Positions 1 to 9,450 are shown, numbered from the stretch's first letter. The stretch: 54,282 nucleotides of DNA from Halobacillus locisalis (GCF_013694105.1 NZ_JACEFG010000007.1:1-54282), one strand, 5' to 3'. The notes: generated by a model from the sequence alone, not told the origin. Numbers and translations: made by a program.

Positions 1-10
1 ACCTTATATG

Positions 11-126
11 ATGTGGTGGTGAAGGCGAAGAGGTCACACCTGTTCCCATGCCGAACACAGCAGTTAAGCTCTTCAGCGCCGATGGTAGTCGGGTTTACCC
101 CCGTGAGAGTAGGACGCCGCCACGTC
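11..126 (+). rRNA. rrf: 5S ribosomal RNA
   Basis: The stretch carries the typical Bacillus 5S core (GAAGAGGTCACACC, CCGAACAC, AGTTAAGCTCTTCAGCGCC, GAGAGTAGGACGCCGCC). Its ends pair as GTGGTGG with CCGCCAC. It is the last gene of an rRNA operon whose 16S and 23S genes lie left of the window. The exact ends are uncertain by one or two bases. Confidence 0.95.
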
Positions 127-131
127 ATTTG

Positions 132-172
132 AAAAAACCCCTTAGAAGATTCGTTCTTCTAAGGGGTTTTTT
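132..172 (+). terminator. rRNA operon terminator
   Basis: A perfect hairpin with stem AAAACCCCTTAGAAGA, a short loop and the complementary arm runs into a T tract directly after 5S rRNA. It ends the upstream rRNA operon and may also act on the leftward gene that stops at 183. Confidence 0.9.
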
Positions 173-182
173 GTTTCGTTAT

Positions 183-1034
183 TTATTTTAGCTTTACATA
201 GTCTCTCCATTGATGAACAGGTTGCCAGTCCAACGCTGTTTTGGCTTTCTTGTTCGATAAGAGCGTTTCGTAGCCATGAAGTTCTTCTCGAAAATCGTGG
301 ACCTCAGGGAAAGCAGTAGCCATCAATTCATCACTACTCACATCCATGCTCGTGTCGTCAGCGGCAATGTTCAATTCAATTGCACCGAGGTTGTCGTTTT
401 CGATAGCTAATCGAAAGGCAGTAGCTGCATCCCTTGCATCGATGTAGCTCCAAAGGATCGTTTTTCTCTGTTCGGGGTCGTGAATGAAGTCTGGGAACAT
501 GTCGTACATGTTTGGCGTAATGATGTTTCCTAAGCGTAAGGATACAACAGACATGCCTGTGCGGTTATTAATCATCTTTGCTGTCTGTTCGTTCACGATC
601 TTCGACAATCCATAGCTATCTTCAGGACGTTGTGGGTGTTCTTCGTCGATGGGGACGTATTCTGGTTCAAGCCCTTTTTTAGAGAATACAATGCCGTAGG
701 AGGATTCGCTTGAAGCGATGGCGCTCCTTCGAATACCAAGGGTACCTGCAGCCTCTAAGACGTTATACGTCGAGGTGACATTGTTTTGGAACGTGACTTC
801 GTCTGGGTGGGAGTACGCGACGGGGATGGCGCCGGTGTGGATGACAGCTTCGGCGTCTTTTAACACGCCATAGACTTGTCCTAGATCCGTTAAGTCTGTG
901 ATGACGGTCGGGCATAATTCTTCATCAGGTTTTTTCACGTCTGCATTGATTACATCATATCCATGTTATATCAACTCTTTGATTACCCATGGACCTAGTA
1001 ATCCACTACCACCTGTAACAACGACTTTCTTCAT
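183..1034 (-). pseudogene. NAD-dependent epimerase/dehydratase, interrupted by an in-frame stop
   Basis: This is an extended short-chain dehydrogenase/reductase of the nucleotide-sugar epimerase type. Reading leftward from ATG at 1034, after a good AGGAGGA ribosome site, the first 22 codons give the Rossmann dinucleotide motif (TGGSGLLG, residues 7-14). Codon 23 is then TAA (968-966). The same frame continues without a break to the stop at 185-183. The downstream part keeps the SDR core, including the catalytic YGLSK motif and a C-terminal substrate region. A GTG at 938 could restart translation but would omit the NAD-binding loop, so an active enzyme is unlikely unless the stop is a sequencing error or is suppressed. 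The substrate is not recognisable. The gene is not part of the conserved Bacillus order here and looks like a lineage-specific insertion next to the rRNA operon. Confidence 0.8.
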
Positions 1035-1142
1035 ACTATTATCCTCCTCTATCTTTTGTTCACTTCTCTTCTCTATCGTAAACGGTTCCAACTTTTTCAT
1101 AAAGCTAAGTGACTTGTACGGAGCAGTTTGATAGAAAAAGAA

Positions 1143-1171
1143 GTATAAATTTCATAGAGTCGGAGATACTA
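1143..1171 (+). promoter_or_regulatory. sigma-F promoter of csfB
   Basis: The -35 is GTATA (1143-1147). After 14 bp comes GGAGATACTA (1162-1171), which fits the sigma-F -10 consensus GGnrAnAmTw at every position. csfB is a known forespore sigma-F gene in B. subtilis, so sequence and context agree. Confidence 0.7.
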
Positions 1172-1205
1172 GGAATAAGCAAGAAAAAAGGGGAGGCGGA
1201 ACGGA

Positions 1206-1388
1206 ATGAAAAATAAAGATTGTTGCAGCATTTGTTCGAGTAGGACGGATGATGGAATCTATTTATTACGGGTATATATTTGTCACTCATGTGAAAAAGA
1301 AATGATACAGACGTCTGCAGACGATCCGAAGTATCAATATTTTATTGATCAAATGTCCAAAGCCCAACGATCGGTCATTGTATCTTAG
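1206..1388 (+). CDS. csfB: Anti-sigma-G factor Gin (CsfB)
   Basis: This 60-residue protein matches CsfB/Gin, the small zinc-binding inhibitor that binds sigma-G in the forespore and keeps it silent until engulfment is complete; in B. subtilis it also acts on sigma-E. Two CxxC pairs, CSIC near residue 7 and CHSC near residue 26, form the zinc site. A strong AAGGGGAGG ribosome site lies 9 bases before the ATG, and a sigma-F type promoter lies at 1143-1171. The gene is followed by its own terminator and then by the yaaO-tmk group, the same order as in B. subtilis. Length equals the family norm. I am confident from motif, size and position together. Confidence 0.88.
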   Translation: MKNKDCCSICSSRTDDGIYLLRVYICHSCEKEMIQTSADDPKYQYFIDQMSKAQRSVIVS

Positions 1389-1404
1389 TTCTAGTAGCAG
1401 CTAT

Positions 1405-1438
1405 GAAAGCCATCTCATTCAAAGAGGTGGCTTTTTCA
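1405..1438 (+). terminator. csfB terminator
   Basis: The hairpin GAAAGCCATCTC / GAGGTGGCTTTT is followed by T residues, just after the csfB stop. Confidence 0.8.
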
Positions 1439-1507
1439 TTTCTATGAAAATCGTGCAGATGGTTGTAAAACGATGTACAATCGCTAATAAGAGGAAATGA
1501 ATGAGGG

Positions 1508-2944
1508 ATGATAATGAAGCAAAATGAAACACCACTTTACGATGCCTTGATGGTCAATAAAGAAAAGAAGCCGATATCCTTTCATGTGCCAGGCCATAAG
1601 TATGGAAGGATTTTTTCTAATAAGGCAAAATCCACCTTTGAAAAGGTGCTGAATCTTGATGCGACAGAGATTACAGGATTGGATGATTTGCATGCCCCAG
1701 AGGGGATCATTGCAGACGCCCAACAGTTAGTCAGTCACTATTTTCAAAGTGATCGATCCTATTTTCTAGTAAATGGGTCGACAATCGGGAACTTAGCTAT
1801 GGTTATGGCGGTTTGTCGACCAGGGGATCAACTGGTAGTTCAGCGGAACTGTCATAAGTCTGTCTTGAATGGACTAGAACTGGCAGGAGCTGAACCGATT
1901 TTCGTAGCACCGGAATGGGAAGAGGAGACGAATCGCTATAGTCTTGTGACGAAAGCGTCGATTGAAAATGCTTTAAAGCAGTATCCAGAAGCAAAAGGCG
2001 TGTTACTTACTTATCCTGATTATTTCGGTAGAGCTTATCCCTTAAAAGAGATTGCGCAGCTTGTACATGAACACGAGCTTCCTCTATTGATTGATGAGGC
2101 GCATGGTGTTCATTTCAAGGTATCGCCGTCCTTTCCAACAACGGCTATAGACGCGGGTGCTGATGTGGTCGTTCAATCTGCTCACAAAATGGCACCAGCG
2201 ATGACGATGGCATCTTTTTTACATATGAAGACGAGGTATGTGGATGATCGCAGACTTCGCCATTATCTGCAAATGCTCCAGTCGAGTAGTCCTTCCTATA
2301 CTCTGATGGCGAGCCTTGATTTGGCTAGACATTTTTTGGCGAACCTAAACGAAGAAGAGGTGGAGGCCGTATTTTCATTTGTTGAGCAAACACGGGAATT
2401 GTTTGCCACCTATGATCACTGGCGGGTGTTACCAGTAAGTATATGGGATGATCCGCTTAAGCTTATATTAGAGGTGAAGAGAAGCACGGGATTCGCAGTG
2501 GCAAAGGTGCTCGAGGAGTGTAGGATCGATCCGGAGCTTGCTACGACGGATCAGGTGTTGTTGACATTTGGGCTCGGTGAGAGTTTCTCAATACAGGAGT
2601 TGAATGAACGACTTACAGAGGTGGATTGTCGATTAAAAAAACAGCCGAAGCATGCTACAATAAAGGTAGATCAACCAACGATTCCATCCGTTCAATCGTT
2701 AGAAATGAGCTACTCGGATATGGATGACGTACCTACGGAGGAATGTTCGTGGGGGAAAGCCGCAAATAGCATTGCAGCCGAAGCCGTGATTCCCTATCCT
2801 CCCGGGATTCCAGTCATTATGAAAGGTGAGCGTATTTCTAACGAGCATATTGACTATATAGAGGCTCTGATCAAGCAGGGAGCCCGTTTTCAAAATGATG
2901 AAATTGAACATGGAATTCAAGTGTTTAAAGGAGAATCGATGTGA
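1508..2944 (+). CDS. Orn/Lys/Arg-family PLP decarboxylase (YaaO-like)
   Basis: A 478-residue fold-type I PLP enzyme of the Orn/Lys/Arg decarboxylase major domain family, orthologous by position to B. subtilis YaaO. The PLP-lysine motif SAHK ends at about K227. The PLP-binding DEAHG sits at 196-200, and the substrate/PLP segment VPGHK is near residue 27-31. It has the short form lacking the N-terminal wing domain of enterobacterial inducible decarboxylases, as is usual in Firmicutes. A C-terminal Orn/DAP/Arg decarboxylase domain covers roughly residues 400-470. The natural substrate is not settled for this subgroup, so arginine, lysine and ornithine all remain possible. Two starts are credible: ATG 1508, with GAGGAAA about 10 bases upstream, and ATG 1514, with GAGGG 6-7 bases upstream. 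The stop codon overlaps the GTG start of tmk, so the two are translationally linked. Confidence 0.85.
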   Translation: MIMKQNETPLYDALMVNKEKKPISFHVPGHKYGRIFSNKAKSTFEKVLNLDATEITGLDDLHAPEGIIADAQQLVSHYFQSDRSYFLVNGSTIGNLAMVMAVCRPGDQLVVQRNCHKSVLNGLELAGAEPIFVAPEWEEETNRYSLVTKASIENALKQYPEAKGVLLTYPDYFGRAYPLKEIAQLVHEHELPLLIDEAHGVHFKVSPSFPTTAIDAGADVVVQSAHKMAPAMTMASFLHMKTRYVDDRRLRHYLQMLQSSSPSYTLMASLDLARHFLANLNEEEVEAVFSFVEQTRELFATYDHWRVLPVSIWDDPLKLILEVKRSTGFAVAKVLEECRIDPELATTDQVLLTFGLGESFSIQELNERLTEVDCRLKKQPKHATIKVDQPTIPSVQSLEMSYSDMDDVPTEECSWGKAANSIAAEAVIPYPPGIPVIMKGERISNEHIDYIEALIKQGARFQNDEIEHGIQVFKGESM

Positions 2945-3579
2945 CAGGATTGTTTGTAACGTTTGAAGGTGGCGAAGGAGCCGGAAAGAGCTCGGTGTTG
3001 AAAGAACTTGGCCATCAATTGAAAGAAGAAGGCTATCCGGTGCTTGAAACGCGTGAGCCAGGAGGCATCGAAATTGCTGAGAAAATACGCCACGTAATTC
3101 TAGAGCCCGCACACACAGCGATGGACAGTCGCACGGAAGCCTTATTATATGCAGCTGCCAGAAGACAACATTTAATCGAAAAGGTCATTCCAGCACTAGA
3201 GCAAGGAATGGTTGTGCTCTGTGACCGATTTATAGATTCTAGCCTTGCCTATCAGGGATATGCACGTGGTCTTGGCATGGATGATGTTTTTAAAATCAAC
3301 GAATTTGCGATCGAGTCCTGTATGCCGGAGGTTACGTTCTTGTTTGATATCCAGCCGGAAAAGGGATTAGCACGAATTGAAGCGAATAAAGGAAGAGAGC
3401 AGAACCGTCTGGATTTAGAGAAGCTTGACTTCCACGAAAAAGTGTATCAAGCCTATCATACACTAGCGGCTCGTTATCCCGATCGTATCCAAGTCATTGA
3501 TGCTTCCCCTTCGATTGAGACAGTGAAGCAAGCCGCATACGACAAGCTCCTTCCTTATTTACCATCCCTGAAGAAGTGA
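2941..3579 (+). CDS. tmk: Thymidylate kinase
   Basis: This kinase phosphorylates dTMP to dTDP with ATP, the last dTTP-specific step before nucleoside diphosphate kinase. The 212-residue sequence has the P-loop GGEGAGKS at residues 10-17, a TREPGG motif near residue 38, and the [13 protein letters not shown] motif that contacts the substrate and base. Length is typical. The start is GTG at 2941, overlapping the preceding stop as GTGA. The ribosome site AAAGGAG lies inside the end of the previous gene. It heads the conserved tmk-darA-yaaR-holB-ricT-yabA run that links nucleotide supply to replication. Confidence 0.95.
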   Translation: MTGLFVTFEGGEGAGKSSVLKELGHQLKEEGYPVLETREPGGIEIAEKIRHVILEPAHTAMDSRTEALLYAAARRQHLIEKVIPALEQGMVVLCDRFIDSSLAYQGYARGLGMDDVFKINEFAIESCMPEVTFLFDIQPEKGLARIEANKGREQNRLDLEKLDFHEKVYQAYHTLAARYPDRIQVIDASPSIETVKQAAYDKLLPYLPSLKK

Positions 3580-3593
3580 GTTTGTTATAATAG

Positions 3594-3950
<357 letters not shown>

Positions 3951-4116
3951 AAATAGTTTTGTAAAACCTATCCCTCCTGCTTGTAAGGAATAAGAATGCT
4001 GACTTTTTTCCACCCCCTCCCATTGATTATTTAGTTTAAAGACTATGATTGAGGTAAGGGGGAGGTTATTTCTCAAACAGCTGTATTCTTATTGTTTCGT
4101 CCTTCTCTATATAGTT

Positions 4117-4238
4117 GGGTGGCCGAGGAAATGGTGAGACTCCTGCGGGATCTGCGGGACAGGTGAGACCCCGAAAGGCGAAGCCTGAGGAGGCTCAGCG
4201 CCCGCCCCGCGGAAAGCGAGCTATTTACTAGACCACCT
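4117..4238 (+). repeat. Dispersed palindromic repeat, copy 1
   Basis: This is copy 1 of a five-member family in the window. The conserved core reads GAGACTCCTGCGGGA, then GGTGAGACCCCG, GAGGAGGCTCAGC and CCCGCGGAAAGCGAG. The outer arms (GGGTGG near 4117, GACCACC near 4231) are complementary but less perfect than in the other copies. It occupies most of the 346-bp gap between darA and yaaR, where I see no gene. The spurious reading frames it generates are not credible as proteins. Confidence 0.85.
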
Positions 4239-4296
4239 TTCTCCATACTAGGAAGACGAAATCGCATCATACTGTTTAATATAAAGGAGTTTCACG

Positions 4297-4737
4297 ATGA
4301 AAATAAGTCAGGACATGCGTACACAGATGGAATCGGCTCAGAAGCAGGCACCTCAGACATTAAAAGGGAAGCCGAACTTCGATACTCTTGTCCAATCCCA
4401 AAGTCGTCAATTGCAGGAAGCTCAGTTGAGTCAGCTCATGTCGAAAATTACGACGCAAGGAGAACGTGTCGCACGCCTTCGCTCATTCCGCGATTTAGCG
4501 AAGTATAAGCGACTCATCAAGGATTTTGTTAAAGAGTCAGTTCAATACGGAATGAACTTAAAACATTCTCGTAGCTGGAATCCGAATGGTCAAACGAGGA
4601 AGCTGACGATTGTCGAGTCCGTCGATGAGAAGTTGGCTGAGCTTACTGAAGCGGTCATGGACCAGGAAAAAGGCTCGATCGACCTGCTTGGCATCATTGG
4701 GGAGATCAAAGGTCTGCTGATCAATTTATATACGTAA
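4297..4737 (+). CDS. yaaR: DUF327 protein YaaR
   Basis: A 146-residue protein of the DUF327/YaaR family, exactly the length of the B. subtilis protein, with the conserved SFRDLAKYKRLIKDFVKE-like segment near residues 66-83 and the C-terminal GEIKGLLINLYT. The function is not established. The protein is predicted cytosolic and mostly helical, with no membrane segment. ATG 4297 follows AAAGGAG at good spacing. It directly precedes holB with a 14-bp gap, so it is probably cotranscribed with holB and ricT. Confidence 0.9.
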   Translation: MKISQDMRTQMESAQKQAPQTLKGKPNFDTLVQSQSRQLQEAQLSQLMSKITTQGERVARLRSFRDLAKYKRLIKDFVKESVQYGMNLKHSRSWNPNGQTRKLTIVESVDEKLAELTEAVMDQEKGSIDLLGIIGEIKGLLINLYT

Positions 4738-4751
4738 GGACGGAAGGTAAC

Positions 4752-5738
4752 ATGCAGACATGGGAAGAGATGAAAGAGTTACAGCCACTGGCTGGTCAAA
4801 TGCTCATGAATAGTTTCAAGAAAGACCGTATCTCCCACGCCTACTTGTTTCAAGGCAACCGTGGGACAGGCAAAAAGGACATGGCGCTTCTTTTTGCGAA
4901 AAGTATTTTTTGCAAAGAGAGAGAAGGGGCGGAACCGTGTCAACACTGTCGGGATTGCAAACGGATCGATTCTGGGAATCACCCCGATCTGCACTGGATT
5001 GAACCGGACGGTCAGTCGATTAAGAAAGAGCAAATTCTTCACTTACAGAAAGAATTCACATATACAGGGTTAGAATCAAATCGAAAAGTATACATTATTG
5101 TGGATGCCGATCGCATGACGATCAATGCTTCTAACCGTTTACTCAAATTTCTTGAGGAGCCCAGTCAGCAAACTACAGCGATGTTATTGACGGAAAGCGG
5201 GCAGACCATGCTAGATACCATCCGTTCCCGGTGTCAATTACTCGCTTTTCAACCATTGAATGCGAAACGTGTCGAAGAGAAACTTGTTCAGGAAGGCGTA
5301 TCCGAGTCGAATGCCAAACTTTTGGCATCTCTCACGAATAATTTGACAGAAGCGCTTGAAATGAACGAGGATGAGTGGTTTGCTAATGTGCGAAAATTAG
5401 TGATACAATTAATTGAAGTGCTTCAAAATAAACCAAACGAAGGACTCTTATTTATCAACCATCAGTGGATGCCTCACTTTAAAGAACGAACTCAAATACA
5501 ACGCGGTCTCGATGTGTTAATGCTCTGGTTTCAAGATGTGATCAATCAATATGTGGACCGGGATGATGCCATTGTTTTTGTCACAGAGAAAGAGAGATTG
5601 AACCAAGCAACGATGAGATGGTCTCGTCAATCAGCTGCTGCGTGTTTGACTTATGTTTTAGAGGCGAAGCAAAAGATAAATCAAAATGTCCATCCTAATT
5701 TAGTGATGGAACAACTTACCCTTCAACTACAGAGGTGA
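4752..5738 (+). CDS. holB: DNA polymerase III subunit delta prime
   Basis: Delta prime is the stator of the clamp loader that opens the beta clamp for replication. The 328-residue sequence has an AAA+ fold with a P-loop-like GNRGTGKK near residue 35. A four-cysteine zinc module (CKEREGAEPCQHCRDC) follows around residues 54-70, and a sensor region with SNRLLKFLEEP lies near residue 130-140. Length and motifs match HolB of Firmicutes. It lies between yaaR and ricT with gaps of 14 and 7 bp. The gene for its usual partner DnaX lies elsewhere. Confidence 0.94.
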   Translation: MQTWEEMKELQPLAGQMLMNSFKKDRISHAYLFQGNRGTGKKDMALLFAKSIFCKEREGAEPCQHCRDCKRIDSGNHPDLHWIEPDGQSIKKEQILHLQKEFTYTGLESNRKVYIIVDADRMTINASNRLLKFLEEPSQQTTAMLLTESGQTMLDTIRSRCQLLAFQPLNAKRVEEKLVQEGVSESNAKLLASLTNNLTEALEMNEDEWFANVRKLVIQLIEVLQNKPNEGLLFINHQWMPHFKERTQIQRGLDVLMLWFQDVINQYVDRDDAIVFVTEKERLNQATMRWSRQSAAACLTYVLEAKQKINQNVHPNLVMEQLTLQLQR

Positions 5739-5745
5739 TGATCGA

Positions 5746-6573
5746 ATGATCGAAGTTGTAGGTGTCCGATTTAAACAGGCGGGAAAGATCTACTATTTTG
5801 ATCCAGGCGGGCTTCAAATGACAACGCAAGATTACGTCATTGTCGAGACCGTTCGGGGAATTGAATTCGGAAAAGTTGTGATTGCTAATAAATCCGTGGA
5901 CGAAGAGGATGTCGTACTGCCTCTTAAGAAAGTGATCCGTATGGCGGACGACAAAGATAAAGTCACCGTGGATGAAAACAAGGACAATGCCTCCGAGGCT
6001 TACCGTGTGTGTGAAAAGAAAATTCGCGAACATAAATTGGACATGAATCTTGTCGATGTTGAATATACATTTGATCGCAATAAAGTGATCTTTTATTTTA
6101 CAGCCGATGGTCGTGTAGACTTCCGAACATTGGTGAAAGACTTAGCTTCCGTCTTCAAAACGCGTATTGAACTGCGCCAAATCGGGGTTCGTGACGAAGC
6201 TAAGATGTTAGGCGGAATTGGTCCATGTGGGCGTATGCTATGCTGTTCCACATTCTTAGGCGATTTTGAACCGGTATCAATCAAAATGGCTAAAGACCAA
6301 AACCTCTCCTTGAACCCAGCCAAAATCTCTGGCTTATGTGGTCGTCTGATGTGTTGTCTCAAATATGAGAATGATGACTATGAAGCAGCTAAAAAAGAGC
6401 TTCCTGATCTCGGTGAAAGCATTGCGACTTCTTACGGAAAAGGAAAAGTCGTCGGACTCAATATGCTTGAGCGAATGGTCCAAGTCGAATTTCGTGAAAA
6501 AGAACGTGTCCTTGAATATTCGTTGCAAGAGTTAATCGATGAAGGCGTCCTCCAAACCGAAGCTTCAGAATAA
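5746..6573 (+). CDS. ricT: RicT (YaaT), PSP1-domain subunit of the RicAFT complex
   Basis: The 275-residue PSP1-domain protein is orthologous to B. subtilis YaaT/RicT. RicT forms a complex with RicA and RicF that supports mRNA maturation by RNase Y and phosphorelay-dependent sporulation and biofilm formation. The conserved cysteine cluster (GPCGRMLCC followed by GLCGRLMCC, about residues 161-205) is the iron-sulfur ligand region of the family. It lies 7 bp after holB. Its end overlaps an upstream extension of the yabA frame but not the likely yabA start at 6590. Family and role are known; activity here is inferred. Confidence 0.93.
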   Translation: MIEVVGVRFKQAGKIYYFDPGGLQMTTQDYVIVETVRGIEFGKVVIANKSVDEEDVVLPLKKVIRMADDKDKVTVDENKDNASEAYRVCEKKIREHKLDMNLVDVEYTFDRNKVIFYFTADGRVDFRTLVKDLASVFKTRIELRQIGVRDEAKMLGGIGPCGRMLCCSTFLGDFEPVSIKMAKDQNLSLNPAKISGLCGRLMCCLKYENDDYEAAKKELPDLGESIATSYGKGKVVGLNMLERMVQVEFREKERVLEYSLQELIDEGVLQTEASE

Positions 6574-6589
6574 AAAGGTGGAGTCAAGC

Positions 6590-6940
6590 GTGAAGAAGAA
6601 AGCCATTTTTGAACAAGTATCTCACTTAGAAAGTCAAATCGGTGAACTGTATGAACAGCTGGGCGATTTGAAAAAACAACTAGCCTATTTATTGGAAGAG
6701 AATCAGCATTTATCGCTTGAGAATCATCATTTAAGACAACGTTTAGATCAAGAGAACGAACAAGAGTCGAAAACCTCATCCTCCGGTACCAAACAAGATC
6801 GTGGTGCTGTTGTTGGAGAAGGTTATGATAACTTGGCCAGGCTTTATGAAGAAGGGTTTCATATTTGTAACCTCCACTTCGGTAGTCCGAGAGACGAGGA
6901 TTGCCTGTTCTGTCTATCGTTTTTGAATAAGAAAAAATAA
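6590..6940 (+). CDS. yabA: Replication initiation control protein YabA
   Basis: YabA binds DnaA and DnaN and restrains re-initiation at oriC. The N-terminal coiled coil (roughly residues 1-60, with leucine and glutamine heptads) forms the tetramer. The C-terminal zinc domain shows [19 protein letters not shown], then [10 protein letters not shown] with the conserved cysteines. I place the start at GTG 6590 because AAAGGTGGAG lies about 8 bases upstream and the protein then aligns in length with B. subtilis YabA. An ATG at 6539 in the same frame lies inside ricT and lacks a ribosome site. The product is 116 residues. Confidence 0.92.
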   Translation: MKKKAIFEQVSHLESQIGELYEQLGDLKKQLAYLLEENQHLSLENHHLRQRLDQENEQESKTSSSGTKQDRGAVVGEGYDNLARLYEEGFHICNLHFGSPRDEDCLFCLSFLNKKK

Positions 6941-6950
6941 TCCCAGGTCC

Positions 6951-6987
6951 AAGCCTTTCCTTGATCCACTTGAGGAAGGGCTTTCTT
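6951..6987 (+). terminator. Terminator after yabA
   Basis: A hairpin of AAGCCTTTCCT with AGGAAGGGCTT, followed by a T-rich run, closes the tmk-yabA group. Confidence 0.75.
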
Positions 6988-7075
6988 TGTATCCTGTATT
7001 AGATCATCATCGGTGATCAGAAGAACAGGTTTTCGACTGAGTTGTTATATAGATATAAGAAAGGAACGGAGAAGC

Positions 7076-7819
7076 ATGGTTCAATTGTATGGTGATGAAC
7101 GAATTGATTTTTTACTAGCAGAAGAGAATATGCGTATCATTCAAAGCCCGACAGTGTTTGCCTTTTCTTTAGATGCTGTCGTCTTGGCTGATTTCACGTA
7201 TGTACCGAAAACGCGTGGAAAGATTCTGGACCTTTGTACGGGCAATGGTGTCATTCCATTGTTTTTGTCAACGCGCTCTCAAGTACCGATCACTGGTGTT
7301 GAAATACAGGAACGCCTTTATGATATGGCGGTGCGCAACATAGAACTGAACGATCTAAAGGATCAGCTCGATGTGATTCATGGTGATTTAAAAGATATGC
7401 CCGCCCGTTATGGCAATAATAAGTTCGACCTCGTAACCTGTAATCCTCCCTATTTCCCTACGCCAAAGTCGGATCAAAAAAATATAAATGAACATTTAGC
7501 GATTGCAAGACACGAGATTCACTGTACGCTCGAAGATGTCATTCAGGCATGTAGTAAACTCGCAAAATCAGGTGGAAAAGTGTCGATGGTGCATCGGCCG
7601 GAGCGGCTTGTCGACATTATAACGTTATTCCGCAAACATAAGATTGAACCGAAACGGATGCGCTTTGTGTATCCGAAAGAAGGCAAGGAAGCAAACATCT
7701 TATTAATAGAAGGAACACGGGATGGAAAAGCAGGACTGGACATTCTTCCTCCTTTATATGCGTTAACAGAGTCAGATGAATATACCCCCGAGCTAAGGAA
7801 AATCTTGTATGGCGGATGA
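7076..7819 (+). CDS. tRNA1(Val) A37 N6-methyltransferase-like protein (YabB)
   Basis: A class I SAM-dependent methyltransferase of the TrmN6/YabB family, 247 residues. It has the SAM motif [14 protein letters not shown] near residues 52-65 and the adenine-N6 catalytic motif NPPYF near residue 124. By homology it methylates N6 of A37 in a tRNA; this has not been proven for most Bacillus orthologues. I choose ATG 7076 (start [13 protein letters not shown]), preceded by AAGGAACGGAG, over an upstream GTG at 7013 with no ribosome site. Its end overlaps the next gene by 11 bp. Confidence 0.88.
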   Translation: MVQLYGDERIDFLLAEENMRIIQSPTVFAFSLDAVVLADFTYVPKTRGKILDLCTGNGVIPLFLSTRSQVPITGVEIQERLYDMAVRNIELNDLKDQLDVIHGDLKDMPARYGNNKFDLVTCNPPYFPTPKSDQKNINEHLAIARHEIHCTLEDVIQACSKLAKSGGKVSMVHRPERLVDIITLFRKHKIEPKRMRFVYPKEGKEANILLIEGTRDGKAGLDILPPLYALTESDEYTPELRKILYGG

Positions 7820-8099
7820 TCATTATGTCTATATGCTACGGTGCAAAGATGACACCCTTTATACGGGATACACCAATGACCTTGAGGCAAGGATCAGAAA
7901 ACATGAGTCCGGCAAAGGAGCTAAGTACACGAGGGGAAGAGGGCCGTTTGTTTTAGAAATAGCAAAAACCTATGATACGAAGGTTGAAGCCATGAAAGAG
8001 GAGTACCGCATCAAAAGGATGACGAGAAGTCAAAAAGAAAAGTGGTTATCCAATACAAAACAAGGAGGCGATCAGGATGAAGGTTCAGAAAAGCTTTAG
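7809..8099 (+). CDS. GIY-YIG nuclease-like protein (YazA)
   Basis: A 96-residue single-domain GIY-YIG protein of the UPF0213/YhbQ-YazA group. The GIY-YIG signature appears as YVYMLRC, then [17 protein letters not shown]. The catalytic arginine and a C-terminal basic region follow ([11 protein letters not shown]). A role in nucleic-acid processing or repair is assumed for the family but not established. ATG 7809 lies inside the end of trmN6 and the stop overlaps rsmI, so the three genes are tightly coupled. The order is as in B. subtilis (yabB-yazA-yabC). Confidence 0.9.
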   Translation: MADDHYVYMLRCKDDTLYTGYTNDLEARIRKHESGKGAKYTRGRGPFVLEIAKTYDTKVEAMKEEYRIKRMTRSQKEKWLSNTKQGGDQDEGSEKL

Positions 8100-8949
8100 T
8101 GATAAAAGTTCAAAAGGGACGTTATCAATCGTGCCTACCCCTATTGGTAATTTAGAAGATATGACCTACAGAGCTGTCAAAACGCTGAATGAGGTTGATG
8201 CGATTTGCGCTGAAGATACTCGCAATACGAAAAAGCTATTGAATCATTTTGATATTCACACGTTACTGGTGAGTTATCATGAACACAACAAGCATACCAA
8301 GGGGCCCCAACTGATTGAGCGTCTGGAAGCGGGCGAGTCGTTAGCTGTGGTGAGTGATGCGGGAATGCCGGGAATTTCGGATCCGGGTTCTGATTTAGTG
8401 GCTTTAGCGATTGAAGCCGATATTCCTGTAGTCGTCTTACCAGGTGCAAATGCAGCTTTACCGGCTCTTGCTGGTTCGGGTTTATCGACAGATCAGTTTT
8501 ATTTTTGTGGCTTTTTGCCACGAAAAAAGAAAGACCGCGCTGAAGAGTTGGAACGGTTAAAGCGTTTGTCTGCTACACTCGTCTTTTATGAATCACCTCA
8601 TCGTTTGAAAGAGATGCTTACGCATGCTTCTGAGGTATTGGGGGATCGCAACGCCTCACTTGCTCGTGAACTGACGAAACGCTATGAGGAGTTTGTTCGC
8701 GGAACACTGACTGAACTCGTCCAATGGGCGACAGAGGAACAGATTCGTGGTGAGTTCTGTGTGATTGTTGAAGGATCCGCGGAAAGAGAAGAAGAGGGGG
8801 ACACTTGGTGGTCTCACCTTTCGATCGTGGAGCATGTTCATCATTATGTAGAAGAAGAGGACATGAAGAGTAAGGCAGCCATCAAACAAACGGCCCTTGA
8901 TCGTAAATTGCCGAAACGTGAGGTTTACCAGGCTTATCATGTAGAATAA
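8077..8949 (+). CDS. rsmI: 16S rRNA C1402 ribose 2'-O-methyltransferase
   Basis: RsmI methylates the 2'-OH of C1402 in the decoding centre of 16S rRNA using SAM. The 290-residue sequence shows the tetrapyrrole-methylase fold motifs of the family: VPTPIGNLEDMTYRA near residue 19, CAEDTRNT near residue 44, SDAGMPGISDPG near residue 88-99, and LPGANA near residue 117. The ribosome site AGGAGG precedes ATG 8077, which overlaps the end of the GIY-YIG gene. A strong terminator follows. Confidence 0.94.
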   Translation: MKVQKSFSDKSSKGTLSIVPTPIGNLEDMTYRAVKTLNEVDAICAEDTRNTKKLLNHFDIHTLLVSYHEHNKHTKGPQLIERLEAGESLAVVSDAGMPGISDPGSDLVALAIEADIPVVVLPGANAALPALAGSGLSTDQFYFCGFLPRKKKDRAEELERLKRLSATLVFYESPHRLKEMLTHASEVLGDRNASLARELTKRYEEFVRGTLTELVQWATEEQIRGEFCVIVEGSAEREEEGDTWWSHLSIVEHVHHYVEEEDMKSKAAIKQTALDRKLPKREVYQAYHVE

Positions 8950-8951
8950 AG

Positions 8952-8992
8952 AAATCCCTTACTGTCAGTTCTGTGAACAGTAAGGGATTTTT
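8952..8992 (+). terminator. rsmI terminator
   Basis: A perfect 14-bp stem (AAATCCCTTACTGT with ACAGTAAGGGATTT) is followed by T residues. It lies between rsmI and the convergent abrB. Its reverse complement has only a short T run, so it mainly serves the + strand. Confidence 0.88.
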
Positions 8993-9082
8993 CTATAACA
9001 TATGTCTTAAGTCTAATGATTTTTTTAACCTAATCGTCTCAATAATCGTCTCTGTTTTTTTGATCTCTATTTTTTTATGTTT

Positions 9083-9361
9083 TTACTTGTTTAGTTGATC
9101 TTGAATCTCTGAAAGTAGCTTTTGAGCGCCTTCTTGGCTCAATACAAGGTTGCCATTTGCAAGTTTCATATTGTCGTCTGAAACTTCCCCAGTCACGTGG
9201 CAAGTCATGTTTGGCTTGTACTTTTTAAGAACGATGCGATCATCGTCTACATAAATTTCCAAAGCGTCTTTTTCGTTGATTCCAAGAGTACGACGAAGTT
9301 CAATCGGAATCACCACCCGACCTAGTTCATCAACTTTACGTACAATACCTGTAGATTTCAT
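9083..9361 (-). CDS. abrB: Transition-state regulator AbrB
   Basis: AbrB is the DNA-binding regulator that represses post-exponential genes during growth and is itself repressed by Spo0A~P. The 92-residue product has the N-terminal swapped-hairpin SpoVT/AbrB domain (MKSTGIVRKVDELGRVVIP at the start, then LRRTLGI and ALEIYVD). A short multimerisation domain ends the protein. The start is ATG 9361 with GAGGGGAGA upstream; the in-frame TTG at 9379 is rejected. It is one of the few minus-strand genes here, as in B. subtilis, and has its own promoter with Spo0A boxes. Confidence 0.96.
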   Translation of the reverse strand: MKSTGIVRKVDELGRVVIPIELRRTLGINEKDALEIYVDDDRIVLKKYKPNMTCHVTGEVSDDNMKLANGNLVLSQEGAQKLLSEIQDQLNK

Positions 9362-9390
9362 TTTTCTGTCTCCCCTCAATCAAAAGTTTT

Positions 9391-9419
9391 TTCGTCATGT
9401 TTCGACATATGTCTCGACA
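9391..9419 (-). promoter_or_regulatory. Tandem Spo0A boxes downstream of the abrB promoter
   Basis: On the abrB strand three near-consecutive matches to the 0A box (TGnCGAA) occur: TGTCGAG (9419-9413), TGTCGAA (9407-9401) and TGACGAA (9397-9391). They lie between the -10 and the start codon, the position at which Spo0A~P represses abrB in B. subtilis. Confidence 0.75.
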
Positions 9420-9421
9420 TA

Positions 9422-9450
9422 ATAGTACCAACCATTCCCAGACGTGTCAA
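9422..9450 (-). promoter_or_regulatory. Sigma-A promoter of abrB
   Basis: Reading leftward: a perfect -35 TTGACA (9450-9445), a 17-bp spacer and a -10 TACTAT (9427-9422). It directs transcription into abrB through the Spo0A boxes. Confidence 0.78.

Noticed and set aside
4073-4270. Minus-strand 65-codon frame in the darA-yaaR gap
   Set aside because: It is a reading of repeat copy 1. The same kind of arginine- and serine-rich frame appears in the other copies (for example 14308-14493 and 28464-28713).
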